This document shows positions 21,438-31,570 of a stretch of 39,030 nt of DNA, one piece after another (position 1 is the first letter of the stretch; the number at the start of each line of letters is the position of its first letter). Position numbers and translations under genes: made by a program. The stretch is from NCBI RefSeq assembly GCF_000417875.1, contig NW_006920885.1, positions 589,612 through 628,641 of the forward strand, written 5' to 3'. This stretch comes from Pseudozyma flocculosa PF-1 (Eukaryota > Basidiomycota > Ustilaginomycetes > Ustilaginales > Ustilaginaceae). The notes beneath the pieces are model-generated. The model saw nothing but the letters and a program-made list of their open reading frames with translations. It was not told the DNA's origin and made no database searches.

Positions 21438-21709
21438 CCACGGCGTGTTTCCCGCCGCCTTCTGATCCAGCCGCGCTGGCTTCGTTCTCGTCGCGACTGT
21501 TCTCATCCAGCTTGAGCTGGTTGCACCCAGGATCCTCACACTGTACTCTAGCCCACGCCCTGATCCACATCTGCGCAAGCATCGTCTCCGCGATCCGTCC
21601 CCCTTTTCAGTTGCGCTGCGACCGCGTCTTTCGTCGTCACCTCGTCCCGTCTCTTGACTGCGTGTCGGCAGACCCTCGGCGGCCAGCTTTCCTAACGCAA
21701 GGTTGCGCT

Positions 21710-23176
21710 TTACGCTCGCTTCTTAGACTTCTTGCACGTCGAGCTGGCAGCGTCCCGCTCCTGCCTCTGCCGGCACAGTTCCTTTCCCAGTGAGCCGCCG
21801 ACGGCTGTATCCATAAGCTGGGACATCTAGCGAGGCTACAGCGTCTCGGAAGCAGAGGCTCGCAAGTCAGAGGACGTCCATCGAGGGGGTCGGACGAGTG
21901 GGTAGGGATGTCGAACTTACCTTTCTGTGAACACGGCCTTTGTGGCGCCAGGGCATCAGTGCAGGGACGTGATTGTAGATCTCGTTCATCTGCATCGAGC
22001 AGATGTGGTGAAGACGTCAATCGACCCAGCCTAAGGCCGACTTGCCGTCCAAACCCGTCGAGATACGCACGTGGCATGCCATGACTTCCCGGATAGCATA
22101 GTTGAGCCATCCAAACTGCTCGTCGGTCCAGCCCTGCCCGATGCCGTATCGCCAGCATTGCCGCGGGTAAGGATCTCCGTCGAGTTTAAGTTTCCAGGAG
22201 AAGCCGGAAGGAAAAGGTGACAGTGGCAGATACGTACCGACAAAGGGATGGCGATGGCCTCACGAGCTGAGAAGCCCTGCGGTTCGTACTTATCGACGGC
22301 CGCGAGGTCGCCGCTCTTGCGCTTCCGATCCTTGGTCTGCCTAGCCACGCGAGAGGTCGTATCGCATGTCCTGCTCGTAGTCGTCTTGGCCTTGTCCGGT
22401 TCACTTGCGGGACACTTTTTGGCAAGAGGCGATACCTCACTGGCCGTAGCGAACAGGACGTCGGAGACTGTCCGCTTCCTTTGCTCCTTTGCGGTCTGAC
22501 CGGGAAAGGGATCACCAGCATTCTTGTCGTCATCGTCTCGATCTTTTCCCTTGTAAATATCGTCGCTATCGTCGTCGTCGTCGTCGTCCGAGGACGAAAG
22601 CAGGAACAGGCTCTTCTTCGAAGGTCGACGAGAGGATGCCTGTCCCACATCGGCTCCATTCACGGCGACTTGATGACCATCCATCGTCTCCCTCTTCTTC
22701 GACTTGTTTGTTCGGTTCACGTGTACCTCTGGGCTGGCCGCGGGGGCCACGCCGTTGCTCGCCTCCAACGTATCTTCTACGGCTGTGGCCTTGACGTCGA
22801 GCTTCTTCGCTCTTTGGTGACAGACATCGCTGGCCTGGACCGAGTCTGGCAGAGGCAGGGACGAAGACCGCGCACTCTCCGAGGGAGTATGAGTGTTCGC
22901 CGATTTCGTGAACGAACCTCGCAGTGGCAGCTCATCGTGGAGACTCGGCACTGAGAGATGATCCTCCGTGCCGCCCTGAATGCGTGGGCGGTCGCGCCCT
23001 TCGCCATCTTGATGCGACTTGCTGACATCGCGCTTGTCCATCGGCTCACTGCCGTCATCGCAGAGCGGCAGATTAAGCGGAGCACGCCATGGGATGGTGG
23101 GAAGCGACTTCAAAGGCTTTTCCTCGTCGCTCTCTTCAATCGTGATCACCTCTGGGGAGGCGGCGCGACGCGGCAT
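21710..23176 (-). CDS. Unrecognised nuclear-type protein with C-terminal Myb/SANT-like segment
   Basis: Exons read as 22238-23176, 22071-22133, 21921-21989 and 21710-21826 (introns 104, 81 and 94 bp, all phase 0) give 395 aa. Residues 1-313 are Ser/Asp/Lys-rich and probably disordered: VITIEESDEE near the start, a poly-Asp run after SKKSLFLLSSS, and basic clusters such as TKDRKRKSG that could be nuclear localisation signals. Residues 314-357, made from two tiny exons, read GWTDEQFGWLNYAIREVMAC then HMNEIYNHVPALMPWRHKG. The spacing of Trp and hydrophobic residues resembles a Myb/SANT helix-turn-helix. The protein ends in basic CKKSKKRA. ATG at 23176 is the first ATG in frame. I do not recognise a family; DNA or chromatin binding is inference. 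It converges on RFC5 with 272 bp between stops. Confidence 0.6.
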
Positions 23177-23663
23177 GGCTGTCGCGACGGAGAAAGGCCA
23201 GTAGACGTGGGTCTGGATGCTTGCGCCGGGTATCGTCAATGGTGGATAAGGCTCTGCCCGTACAGGATCGGTGATCTGGGCGAGTACTGCGATGCGGGTC
23301 GAGAGGCGACACTGGAGGAAGGAGCAGTACAGACGGGGGAAAGCCAGCTTCAGAAGCCTTTTGAAGACGTCTCTGATATAGCTGGGGCAGATCGGCGTGG
23401 ATTGTTGCGCCTTTCAGAGCGGAAAGGGGCGGAAGTGCCCGAATCGAGTTGCGGGGAGATGCTGGACAGCCGCCCGCTTCCGCACGTCAATTTCCGGCAT
23501 TTTTCACGATTTCGATGCTCGCATCGTCCGAAGGCTTTGGCAGCACGAAACCCCGCACCTCGTCGCAGTATGCGGCACGGCGGGCCCGGTCAATTCATCC
23601 ACATGCACCAGTGAGCGCCGTCCCCCAACACCGGGGCCTCCGCCATCCGCGTCCGCCTCCGCG
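23177..23663. other. Intergenic region between DBP6 and the Myb-like gene
   Basis: 487 bp; should contain the 3' end of DBP6 and the promoter of the downstream minus-strand gene. No other element seen. Confidence 0.5.
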
Positions 23664-25722
23664 TTAACGGCCCGCCTCTGATCCGGAGCGCTTGTAGAAG
23701 TCGGCGAGCTTCTGGAGTGCCGCGGCGTAATCATCCCGCATCCGAGGATCGACACTGTCCGCCGTCGGCTTGATCTTCTCCACCTTGCCCTGTCGGATGA
23801 CGGCCTTGAGAAGGCCCTTGAAATAGCGCGCCTCGTGCTCCTCGACCAGGGTCCAGGCATCTCCTTCACGATTGGCTCGCGCAGTCCGACCGACCCGGTG
23901 GACATACTTGGAGGCGTCGACGGGCACGTCGTACGAAATGACGTGCTGCACGTCGGGCAGATCAATGCCGCGAGAGATGAGGTCGGAGCAGACCAGTCTT
24001 TCGTGGTGGGGGAAGGGAAACAGCCCTCAGCACTGTGTCAGAGAGAGGCAAATTCTGGCCCACGTAGCATTATTGGAGAGAAAGCGTCCTCGTACTCACA
24101 GATCGATCTGACCCTTTGCGAATTCGTCCATGATCTTTTGCCTCCTGCCCGCCTTGAGCTCGGACGAGAAGTTTTCCGCCGTGATGGCTGGAAGGCCGCG
24201 GGCCGTCTGCGCTTGCTCAAAGAATTCAACGAGCTTGACGAGCCTTGCCGCTGACTCGACGCTTTTCGTGAAGCAGAGCACTCTCCTCAGCGGAGACTTC
24301 GGCCGATGCAGGAGCTGGAGCAGCTCGAGCGGCTTGTCTGCGGCGCTGGTGACCAACATGTGCTCTCGCAGAGACTGCGGCAGCGAAAAACTCTCGTGGC
24401 TGGGTCGATCGTCGTCTGTAGGCTCCGCCTGGATGGCGATGTAGTGCGGATGTCGAAGTCCCAGCGCGGCGATCTTTGCAGGGTCCCTGGTCAGCGTGGC
24501 GGAGAACAGCAGCTTCTGGACCGCGGGCTTGACTTGCTCTAGCACATCATCGGGCGCACCATGATGGTGGCGCAAAACGCGGGAAGGAGCCTCCGCGGGG
24601 GGGCCTTCCAAGCTTCCGACGCCAAGGCGTTCGTCGAGGTCGCGGAACGAGTCTGACTCGGCAGCGATTGCGGAGGGATCCTCCTCGGTGGCCTGCAGAA
24701 CCTTGCGCAGCCACTCCTGAAACGACTGGCTGAGGAGACGATCGGCCTCGTCGATGACGAGGAAGCGCAGATGACTCAGCGTGAATCCCAGGGTGGAGTC
24801 AAGGTGGTCGATCAGCCTTCCTGGTGTGGAGATCAGAATATCGACTTTGGGCCGGTTGAAGTCCCGGTTCATGATCTGCGACTGCTCGTGCGAAAAGCTG
24901 TGGTGACCGGTGGCAATGCCGACCTTGAGACCTGTGCCCTTGGAGATGAGCTCAATGGTGCTTTTGACCTGCGACACGAGGTCGCGGGTCGGCAGCACAA
25001 TCAGTGCGCGGAGTCTCGTCACCTGCCGCGTGCGCAGAATCTCGACGATGGGCACAGCGTAGGCTAGCGTCTTGCCGCTGCCGGTCGGCGCCGACACGCA
25101 GAGGTCTCGAGGCGGCGCCGTGGGTCGGTAGAGTGACCTGCTGTGCGGCAGCAAGAGCAACGATGGGATCACGGAGACTTGGACTGCAGGACCGTGCGAA
25201 TGAGGTCAGCATCGACCCTCTCAGCCCCGTCCTCGAGTGAGACTCCGCACCGCCACGAGGAGCTTACCTGCAAACCACTCTGACACGCCCAGCTCCTCGA
25301 GACGGCTGCGGACGCTCTCGCTGAGCGCCACATTGGCAAACCCGCCGCTCTCCTTGCTCGCATTCTCCACGACAACGATCGCACCCTGGCTAGTTGGCGT
25401 CGCACCCGTGGTCGCTGAGATGAGCGGCGTTGAGAGTTTCGGATCGACGACGGTCCGGCTCGACATGCCCTCGGTGAGCCCGAGCTGCTTGATGAGAGCG
25501 GGATCCGAGGCTTTCTTGATACCGGCGGCCGGGAAGCGTTGAAGCCCAACCACCTCTTCATGATCTTCGTTCAGCCTTCCATTGGTGTTTTCAACCTCTT
25601 GCGTCGCTGAACCTGTGTCTTCTGGAGAGTCGCCGTCAGCGTCTCTCATTCTGACGCCGGCGGAAGTGTTCGCTGCACCCGAGGTGTTGTCGTCGTCGTT
25701 GTCGTTGTCGTTGTCGTCGTCG

Positions 25723-25766
<44 letters not shown>

Positions 25767-26210
25767 GTCGTTGTCGTCGTCGTCGTCGTTGTCGCTGCTG
25801 CTCTCTGAGGACGAATCAGATTCAGGGACCGGATCCAAGGCGCTCTGCGTCTCTGCAGCAGCCGCATGAAGCGCCGCTTCCTCTGGAAAAGTCAGCGAAT
25901 CACCGATGGCGGCCAGCGAAGTGGGTTTCTGCTTCTTCTTTTCGCCCTTGGGCGCTGCCTTCCTGCGCGCCTTTTTGCGGTCCTTTTTGGCTTTGAGGTA
26001 GCGTTGCTTGGCCTTGGTCTTTTCCTTTGAGCCTCCTATGCTGGGCTTGACGGCGGCTTTGAGGGCGGGGGCGCGGCCGAGTCGCGACGGATGGATGTTG
26101 AGGTTGGAGGCCCTCGTTGGCGGCTCTGCAGTGACTGAAGCCTCACCGCCGGGCGCATCGAGCTTGCGCTTCTTGAGGGCCGGCGTATCTGAAGAGGCCC
26201 GAGAGCTCAT
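23664..26210 (-). CDS. DBP6: DEAD-box ATP-dependent RNA helicase Dbp6 (DDX51 type)
   Basis: Nucleolar helicase of early 60S ribosomal subunit assembly. Exons 25268-26210, 24100-25183 and 23664-23997 (introns 84 and 102 bp) give 786 aa. The N-terminal ~310 residues are basic (KEKTKAKQRYLKAKKDRKK), then carry a long Asp tract. The helicase core follows: VQVSVIPSLLLLP at 315-327, motif I APTGSGKT at 346-353, LPTRDL, STPGRL, DEAD at 459-462, SAT at 542-544, SRGIDLPDV, and HRVGRTAR at 709-716. The insert between DEAD and SAT and the VCFTKSVESAARL-type segment (here VLCFTKSVES) fit Dbp6/DDX51. The last intron uses an AAG acceptor fixed by frame (IDLLVCSDLISRG). ATG at 26210 is the first true ATG; the upstream frame has only a TTG. 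Confidence 0.93.
25687..25800. repeat. TCG/TTG trinucleotide microsatellite coding the Dbp6 Asp tract
   Basis: About 110 bp of (GTC)n with GTT interruptions; on the minus strand it encodes an Asp run with scattered Asn. Prone to length change without loss of frame. Confidence 0.9.
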
Positions 26211-26841
26211 CGTACGCGGGAGAGGTCTGGCTGATGAATCGGCTTCCAAGGGATATGTATGGGTAGCGGTCGACGTCGGAGGGAGAAGGCCAAGCTGCTG
26301 TGAAGGGAGGCGGTGGAGGCGGTGGAGGCGGTGGGTGCGAGGCCAACCAGGAGAAGAAGCAGCGCGCCGTCGGAAAAATCAAGAATTGAGGATCTCTGGA
26401 AAAATGGCTTAGTCAGCCGACAGGGTCCAGCCAAGTGACCGGGGTTGGGCGCGCGTCGGACGCTTCTGGGCCGAGCATCAACGATCCCTCCGCTACTCGT
26501 TGGATCCGACACGACCGGCTGCAGCCGCGGTCTCAAGCTGGCGAGCGATCCGGGCATCGATGCGTTGCATGGTATCTAGGGAGCGGATGTGGCAAACAGC
26601 GGCAGGTGGAACATAGATGGACAAGACACAAGTACGTAGTTCTGCGAACCCGAGTTGAGACGAGGGGATGAGGGTCGCTGACGATGCTGGGCCGGCCGGC
26701 GGGCAGGGTCATCGTGTCGGGCGGATAAGGGCCGCGTCTTGCAGCCTGGCAGCGCATCCCGTGGCGAGCCTGCCCTTGGGCCCGGAAATCGCTGGCCGAA
26801 ACGCTCCTGAACTTGAGTCGTTGAGACAGACAGGCCGGGCC
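26211..26841. other. Intergenic region: DBP6 promoter and BYR4 3' side
   Basis: 631 bp with no gene seen. It contains a 9-bp G-rich minisatellite (26306-26332) about 100 bp upstream of the DBP6 ATG. Confidence 0.5.
26306..26332. repeat. (GGAGGCGGT)3 minisatellite
   Basis: Three perfect 9-bp copies. The + strand has several closely spaced GG runs and could form a two-tetrad G-quadruplex in the DBP6 promoter or leader. Confidence 0.85.
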
Positions 26842-29800
26842 TCACTGCCCACGCGACCTCGTCGCCATCATGGGTGGATCGCTGCCCTTGCCCAGCCCCC
26901 GAGCGATCCTCTGCAGGTGGTAGAGGTGCGGCCTCGGCCTCTCGATCTCGCCCATAGTGGGCGCGTATTCGAGGGCGCCACTCAGCGCAGAGACGTGCTT
27001 CTGCGTCTGCAATTGTGACGATGACGACGAGGTTCGCGGGAGGAAGCTGTGAACCTCGGATCGGTGCCGCGCCTCGGCCTCGAGGCAAGAATTCCACAGG
27101 GCCTCATCGACATGTTCTAGGTTGGGCATGCTGCCACTCTTGACGGCCTGGGCGACGGCGGCCTCGACCCTGGTGGGCAGCCTGGCGCCTCTTGGCCCTC
27201 CGGGAGAACGGATGAGCTTGGTTGCCTCGCACAAGGAGGGCGACCATCGCTCCTCGAGCCTCCCAGCTAGCGGTCCAGAACGCATCTTGCGAGCCCTTAT
27301 CGTCGACTCGACGTCCCAGCTCGAGTTGCCCTTTGCCGATGCGTCCGGGCGCATGTCGGACCCACATTCCGAGCCTACGCTCCTCGAGCAGCTGGCGACC
27401 TGAGCCTCGGATTGTGGACCGAAGGCGCCCTCGCTGCTGAAGCCCTCTTCCTCAAACTGCGCGAACACCTCGGCGTCCTCTTCGCAGTTGCGGTGCACCC
27501 ATTTCATTTGGATCGGATCGAAGATCATGTCGCCCACCATCTTGACGCCGCAGGCGATATTGGTGATCAAGGAGCTGGAGTCCTGCAGCACGGGCGAGGT
27601 GTATCCGCTGAGGCTAGCCAGAGCCGAGTTGGTGGAGCTGCCGGTCAGCTGGCTGATTAAGGCTGGCCGCACGCTGCTCTGGACGACGCTATCGAACTCG
27701 CGTAGTGCGCCTTCGTTGCCGTCCCATCGGAGCGTCTTCGGATTCCAGCGCATGCCCTTGACGGTCTTTTGTGTGATCGATGAGGCGCCCAGCGGCTTGA
27801 TCAGGCCCGGCTTGGATGGGGGCTTACTACGCCCGCGGTGACCGCGCGACGCAGACTCGTTCGAGCCGGATCGCGGCGGTCGCTCGGGACGTGACCTCGA
27901 AATAGACGAAGCACCTGTCGTGCTCGGTAGGTCTTCGATCGCGTCTAGCTCCGCTCCGTCTCCGTAAGCGGCCGTACGGCGCAGAAAGTGGGTCGACGGC
28001 GGGCTCTGTACCAGCGGCGACGATACACGACCTTGCCTGAGCGGATGGGGCGATTGCGCTCGTCGCGAAGGGCTGCCGTCATCGGCAGTGCTGGGCCGGA
28101 CCCGCGCGGTCGCCCGGCTCATGGTGGCAAGCGACCGACTTGAAGCGCCCGCCGGAGAAGTTCCAGGAAGTGGAGGTGGCGGGCTGTCCTTCGCCATTCT
28201 CGCGAGGATGTCGGCCGCCGTCTCAGCCGCACGCGCTCTCGAGGCGGCCGTAGACGCCGTCAGTCGTGAGCTGAAGGACGAAGGCGTGCGCGTGCTGAGT
28301 ACACTGGGCCCGCCGGCCGGAGCAGTCGACCCGGATGAGCTTGGTCGGCCCTGCTGCCGGAAGCGGTCCGCCAGGGAAGGCAGCGAACGTTTCCGCGCAA
28401 GCCCTTTGTTGCGAGCCCGATTTTGCGGAGCGGGCGAGTCCGTCATCTTCTGTTGCAAATCGCTGGCAGAACGCTTGTACTGCAGCCCTTTGCCTTTTGG
28501 AGCGCGCGGCCGAGGTTGTGCATGGCCGTGCTGCTGAGAGGGCCCAGCCTCGGATGACTGAGTCAACGAGGTGCTTGAGCTCAACTGCGACAGCGTGCGT
28601 TGCCGTGCATGTGGCGAGAATACCTCGCCGCGTGTCGGTACCGAGAGGTTGGTCGATGCGGATGGCCTCGAAGCGGTCTCGCGACCTAGCCATAGGTGCG
28701 AAAATGTCGACGATGACGCCGAAGATGTCGACGACGACGCCGCAGGCAAAGACGGATGTCGCACCAGAACGCTCCGGCTGTGGCTTGGGCCCGCAGGCAG
28801 CGGTCCTCTGCTCCGTGTGCGGTAGGATAGCTTGTTGTTCGACAGTCGGCTTGGTGAGAGGTCAAGGTCGTCCGTGATGATGAGACCCCCCGCAAGGTCT
28901 GCCTCAGACTCGACAGGACCGTCGGACTGCCGACAAGACGGACCACCATCGGAGGGCTCGCCCGCACGCCGAACGTTGAGGATTGCTTCGAGCGTCTCGG
29001 TAATCTCGATGGCAGCCTTGGGATCGGTCGAGGCTGCGTCCACCTCGAAAACGCTGCCGTCCAGCACGAGACCATCGAGCAGATCTTCATGCTCATCGTC
29101 GGCGTCGCTCTCGGCGCCGAACGCTGCTGGCCCGTTGACCCCATCGCCGAGGTTGCTGCTGTGGCTCTGCGACCGGCTGAGTGTGCCCTTTGGTCCTGGC
29201 GACGGCGATCGCTTGTGATTCTCGTCACCCCAGAGCAGCCCTTCGTGATCCAAAGTGGCGCGCGATCGCTTCCTAGAGACCGCAGGGCTGAGGCTAAGCG
29301 TGTCGAGGCTCGGGTCAAGTTCGAAGTCTTGCTCGATGTCTGTCTCGCTGTCGGCCTCTTGGCCCAAGGAAGCGGCATCGCCACGTCCACGGAACTGATA
29401 GGACGGGCAGAGAAGCGACGTGGCGGAAGAGTCAGACGTCGAAGCGCCTCCACCTGCGCCTTTCTTCGGAGAGCATTCTGGGTCGGTGAAGTCGGTCGAG
29501 ATGCCGAGGTTGCTCTTGTAGCTCGTGCTGGTGGTTGTGCTGGCACTGGCGCTGGCAAAAGGCTCCTCGCCCTCAAGGTCGCTCGTGAAGCTTGCCCTGC
29601 GCTGATGCAGAGCATTCAGGTCGAACGGCAACGAGTCTGGGATCTCTAGATCGGCGCCCCAGTCGTCGTCGACGTCGTCGGCAGATGCTACGGTCGAGCG
29701 GGAGCCTAGCTGGGTGACGATGCCGCTGTTCGGACCGGACCGCTGTGCATCGAGCATAAGCTTGAGTGCTGAGCCCGCAGCGTTGGACAGCTTGATGGTG

Positions 29801-30033
29801 TCGGTCTGATCCTCATCTTCGTCGTCCGGTGCTGCCAGGTTTGAGACTACAGGTTGAGCATCATGTCCGAGGTCGACGTCCCAATCATCAGAGTCTGCGC
29901 CTCGGTCGTCAGAGGGTGCGCTCAAGACGCGAGCGTCGGGATCGGGGTCCGCTTGGTGGGTCAGGTCAAAGTCGCCGCCTTCGCCCCAATCCTCGACCTG
30001 GCTGGTCATGGCCCCCTCGGGCGGGCCAGGCAT
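26842..30033 (-). CDS. Byr4/Bfa1-like subunit of the septation-network GTPase-activating complex
   Basis: With Cdc16/Bub2, Byr4/Bfa1 forms the two-part GAP that keeps the spindle-pole-body GTPase Spg1/Tem1 off until mitotic exit and septation. A single frame encodes 1063 aa. The N-terminus is acidic with EDWGEGGDFDL, and a second DDDWGADLEIPD follows near residue 120, the W-acidic motifs expected at Byr4/Bfa1 N-termini. A long Ser/Arg-rich middle follows. The conserved C-terminal half holds KPGLIKPLG, KGMRWNPKTLRWDGNE (about 755-770) and GVKMVGDMIFDPIQMKWVHR (about 829-848), the hallmark repeats of the family. ATG at 30033 and ATG at 30009 (MTSQVEDWG) are both in frame; the second may be the real start. 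Divergent from the ARMH3-like gene. Confidence 0.85.
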   Translation of the reverse strand: MPGPPEGAMTSQVEDWGEGGDFDLTHQADPDPDARVLSAPSDDRGADSDDWDVDLGHDAQPVVSNLAAPDDEDEDQTDTIKLSNAAGSALKLMLDAQRSGPNSGIVTQLGSRSTVASADDVDDDWGADLEIPDSLPFDLNALHQRRASFTSDLEGEEPFASASASTTTSTSYKSNLGISTDFTDPECSPKKGAGGGASTSDSSATSLLCPSYQFRGRGDAASLGQEADSETDIEQDFELDPSLDTLSLSPAVSRKRSRATLDHEGLLWGDENHKRSPSPGPKGTLSRSQSHSSNLGDGVNGPAAFGAESDADDEHEDLLDGLVLDGSVFEVDAASTDPKAAIEITETLEAILNVRRAGEPSDGGPSCRQSDGPVESEADLAGGLIITDDLDLSPSRLSNNKLSYRTRSRGPLPAGPSHSRSVLVRHPSLPAASSSTSSASSSTFSHLWLGRETASRPSASTNLSVPTRGEVFSPHARQRTLSQLSSSTSLTQSSEAGPSQQHGHAQPRPRAPKGKGLQYKRSASDLQQKMTDSPAPQNRARNKGLARKRSLPSLADRFRQQGRPSSSGSTAPAGGPSVLSTRTPSSFSSRLTASTAASRARAAETAADILARMAKDSPPPPLPGTSPAGASSRSLATMSRATARVRPSTADDGSPSRRAQSPHPLRQGRVSSPLVQSPPSTHFLRRTAAYGDGAELDAIEDLPSTTGASSISRSRPERPPRSGSNESASRGHRGRSKPPSKPGLIKPLGASSITQKTVKGMRWNPKTLRWDGNEGALREFDSVVQSSVRPALISQLTGSSTNSALASLSGYTSPVLQDSSSLITNIACGVKMVGDMIFDPIQMKWVHRNCEEDAEVFAQFEEEGFSSEGAFGPQSEAQVASCSRSVGSECGSDMRPDASAKGNSSWDVESTIRARKMRSGPLAGRLEERWSPSLCEATKLIRSPGGPRGARLPTRVEAAVAQAVKSGSMPNLEHVDEALWNSCLEAEARHRSEVHSFLPRTSSSSSQLQTQKHVSALSGALEYAPTMGEIERPRPHLYHLQRIARGLGKGSDPPMMATRSRGQ

Positions 30034-30898
30034 TGTGGGGTCTGCGGTAAAGGGGGAAACGAGGTACAGGCGAGGCCGAGGAAAGCCAGCTAGACACCGA
30101 AAGCTGAGCGGTATGGGGCCGTTGGTGCGATGCGTAGCGTCGAGGCGGAACCAGTCATTAGCTAGCGGCAGAAGCCGTCATGATGGAAGGTCGAGGCGAG
30201 ATCGCGTAGGCCGAAAGGGCATGCCCCGGAAGAAAGACGCGCAGAAGATGAGATCGTTGATGGGTCGGACGGGGTCGGAGGCGATGAGCAGCGTCAATGG
30301 GGGATGCAAGGCGCGGGTGAGACCGACGAGTCGATGGCGGGGCGGACGGGCAGGTGGACGGAGTCTGCAGTCGGCTTAGTCGTGACCGCCGCTGATTGCC
30401 TGCTGGGACGCACTGCGGCGTGCAGAGTGATACGAGCTCGAGGTAGGCGGGTTGGATCGCTGAGCTAGACGGCGCTGGTATCGCGGTTGCAAAGTGAGGT
30501 GGCAGAGGCTGCTGCCGTGGCTCCTACTTGGAGATCAGAGGACCTGGCAATCTGAATGGCCTGGATGAGTGTAGAAGGCACGTCCAGAGCAAGGAGCGTG
30601 CCCAAGGTGGGTCCGCCTATCGAGAACCAGATGGACGGCGGTGGTATGCGCTAAAGCAACGGCGTGGTGGGGACTGCCATGAAAGGGAGAAGGGTGACGA
30701 TGCCACGGCGGCGATGGCGGCGGTGACGGCGACGGCGACGGATAAGAGGCGTGTGGGGTGATGGGTGCAAGGCGGCGGGGCCTTGACTTTGTTGCTGGAT
30801 GTGTGCGGTCCTGGTTGTTGCTAGCAGAGAGCCCAAGCCAAGCTCGACGCGGCCGACCAGGGCGGGTGGAAACGTACGCTCTGCCTTGGGCCAAAGGC

Positions 30899-30918
30899 AA
30901 CGCACGCACGCACGCACG
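30899..30918. repeat. (ACGC)4-5 tetranucleotide microsatellite
   Basis: Run of ACGC units upstream of the ARMH3-like gene. Confidence 0.85.
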
Positions 30919-30970
30919 CCTGCCTGGCCGCTCGCCTCAAAGGTGGCCTGCGTGCGATTGCCTGCCCTGT

Positions 30971-31006
30971 GGCCTGCCTGGCCTGCCTGGCCTGCCTGGC
31001 CTGCAG
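30971..31006. repeat. (GGCCTGCCT)4 minisatellite
   Basis: Three perfect 9-bp copies and a fourth ending GGCCTGCAG. Confidence 0.85.
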
Positions 31007-31570
31007 CTTTTGGCCCCCACCCTGGCTTCCCTCAGCTTGCCCCCTTCGCCTCCTCCCGGGTTCCTTGCCACGCTGCTTGGCGCACGGGCAAAGGCCACCG
31101 CTGTTCTTGCCGACGGCACGACTAAGACCTGCCACACGCACCCACGCCAACCAACACCTGCCCTGCGCTGGCCCTGGCCCTGGACATACCGCCGGCCTTC
31201 CAACATCGGGCTTGGCCTTCGCTACCATGTCCATTTCTGCGTCAGACGGCCACCACCATCTTGCTCGCGGCCCTCTTGCCCCAGGTCGATATCCCTGCCG
31301 CTGTGCCGGCTGTCCTCTGTACACCGACTGTCGCCCTCTCTTCCGCAAGCTCTTGGCAAACACCCTCTCTTGCACCGTGCGCCTGCCATTCGCTCCAACT
31401 CGCAAACACAATCCTCTCTCCTCGCTCGTGATGGCGCCGCGCCCGGGCCGCAATCGGAAGCAGCCAGCAAGTCTCTATACCTAGCGGCCCACCCCCCGTC
31501 AACCTCAAACCATCAGCTGCTGCTCGTCCTTCGAGCCGTCATCGTCTCGCCGCGCCACATCCAAGGCGCC

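Larger units (their letters stand above)
30034..31570. promoter_or_regulatory. Long bidirectional promoter region between BYR4-like and ARMH3-like genes
   Basis: 1.54 kb between two divergent start codons. It holds a GCAC tetranucleotide run (30899-30918), a GGCCTGCCT minisatellite (30971-31006) and a pyrimidine-rich leader. An upstream open frame begins at ATG 31226 and ends at 31484, before the main ATG at 31571. No gene supported. Confidence 0.5.

Noticed and set aside
22031..22237. Read-through extension of the Myb-like gene's first exon
   Set aside because: Joining at 22237/22133 and the later junctions gives consistent phase-0 exons with a coherent domain; the read-through peptide does not.
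25582..25869. Poly-Ser + strand frame opposite DBP6
   Set aside because: Produced by the triplet microsatellite on the opposite strand.
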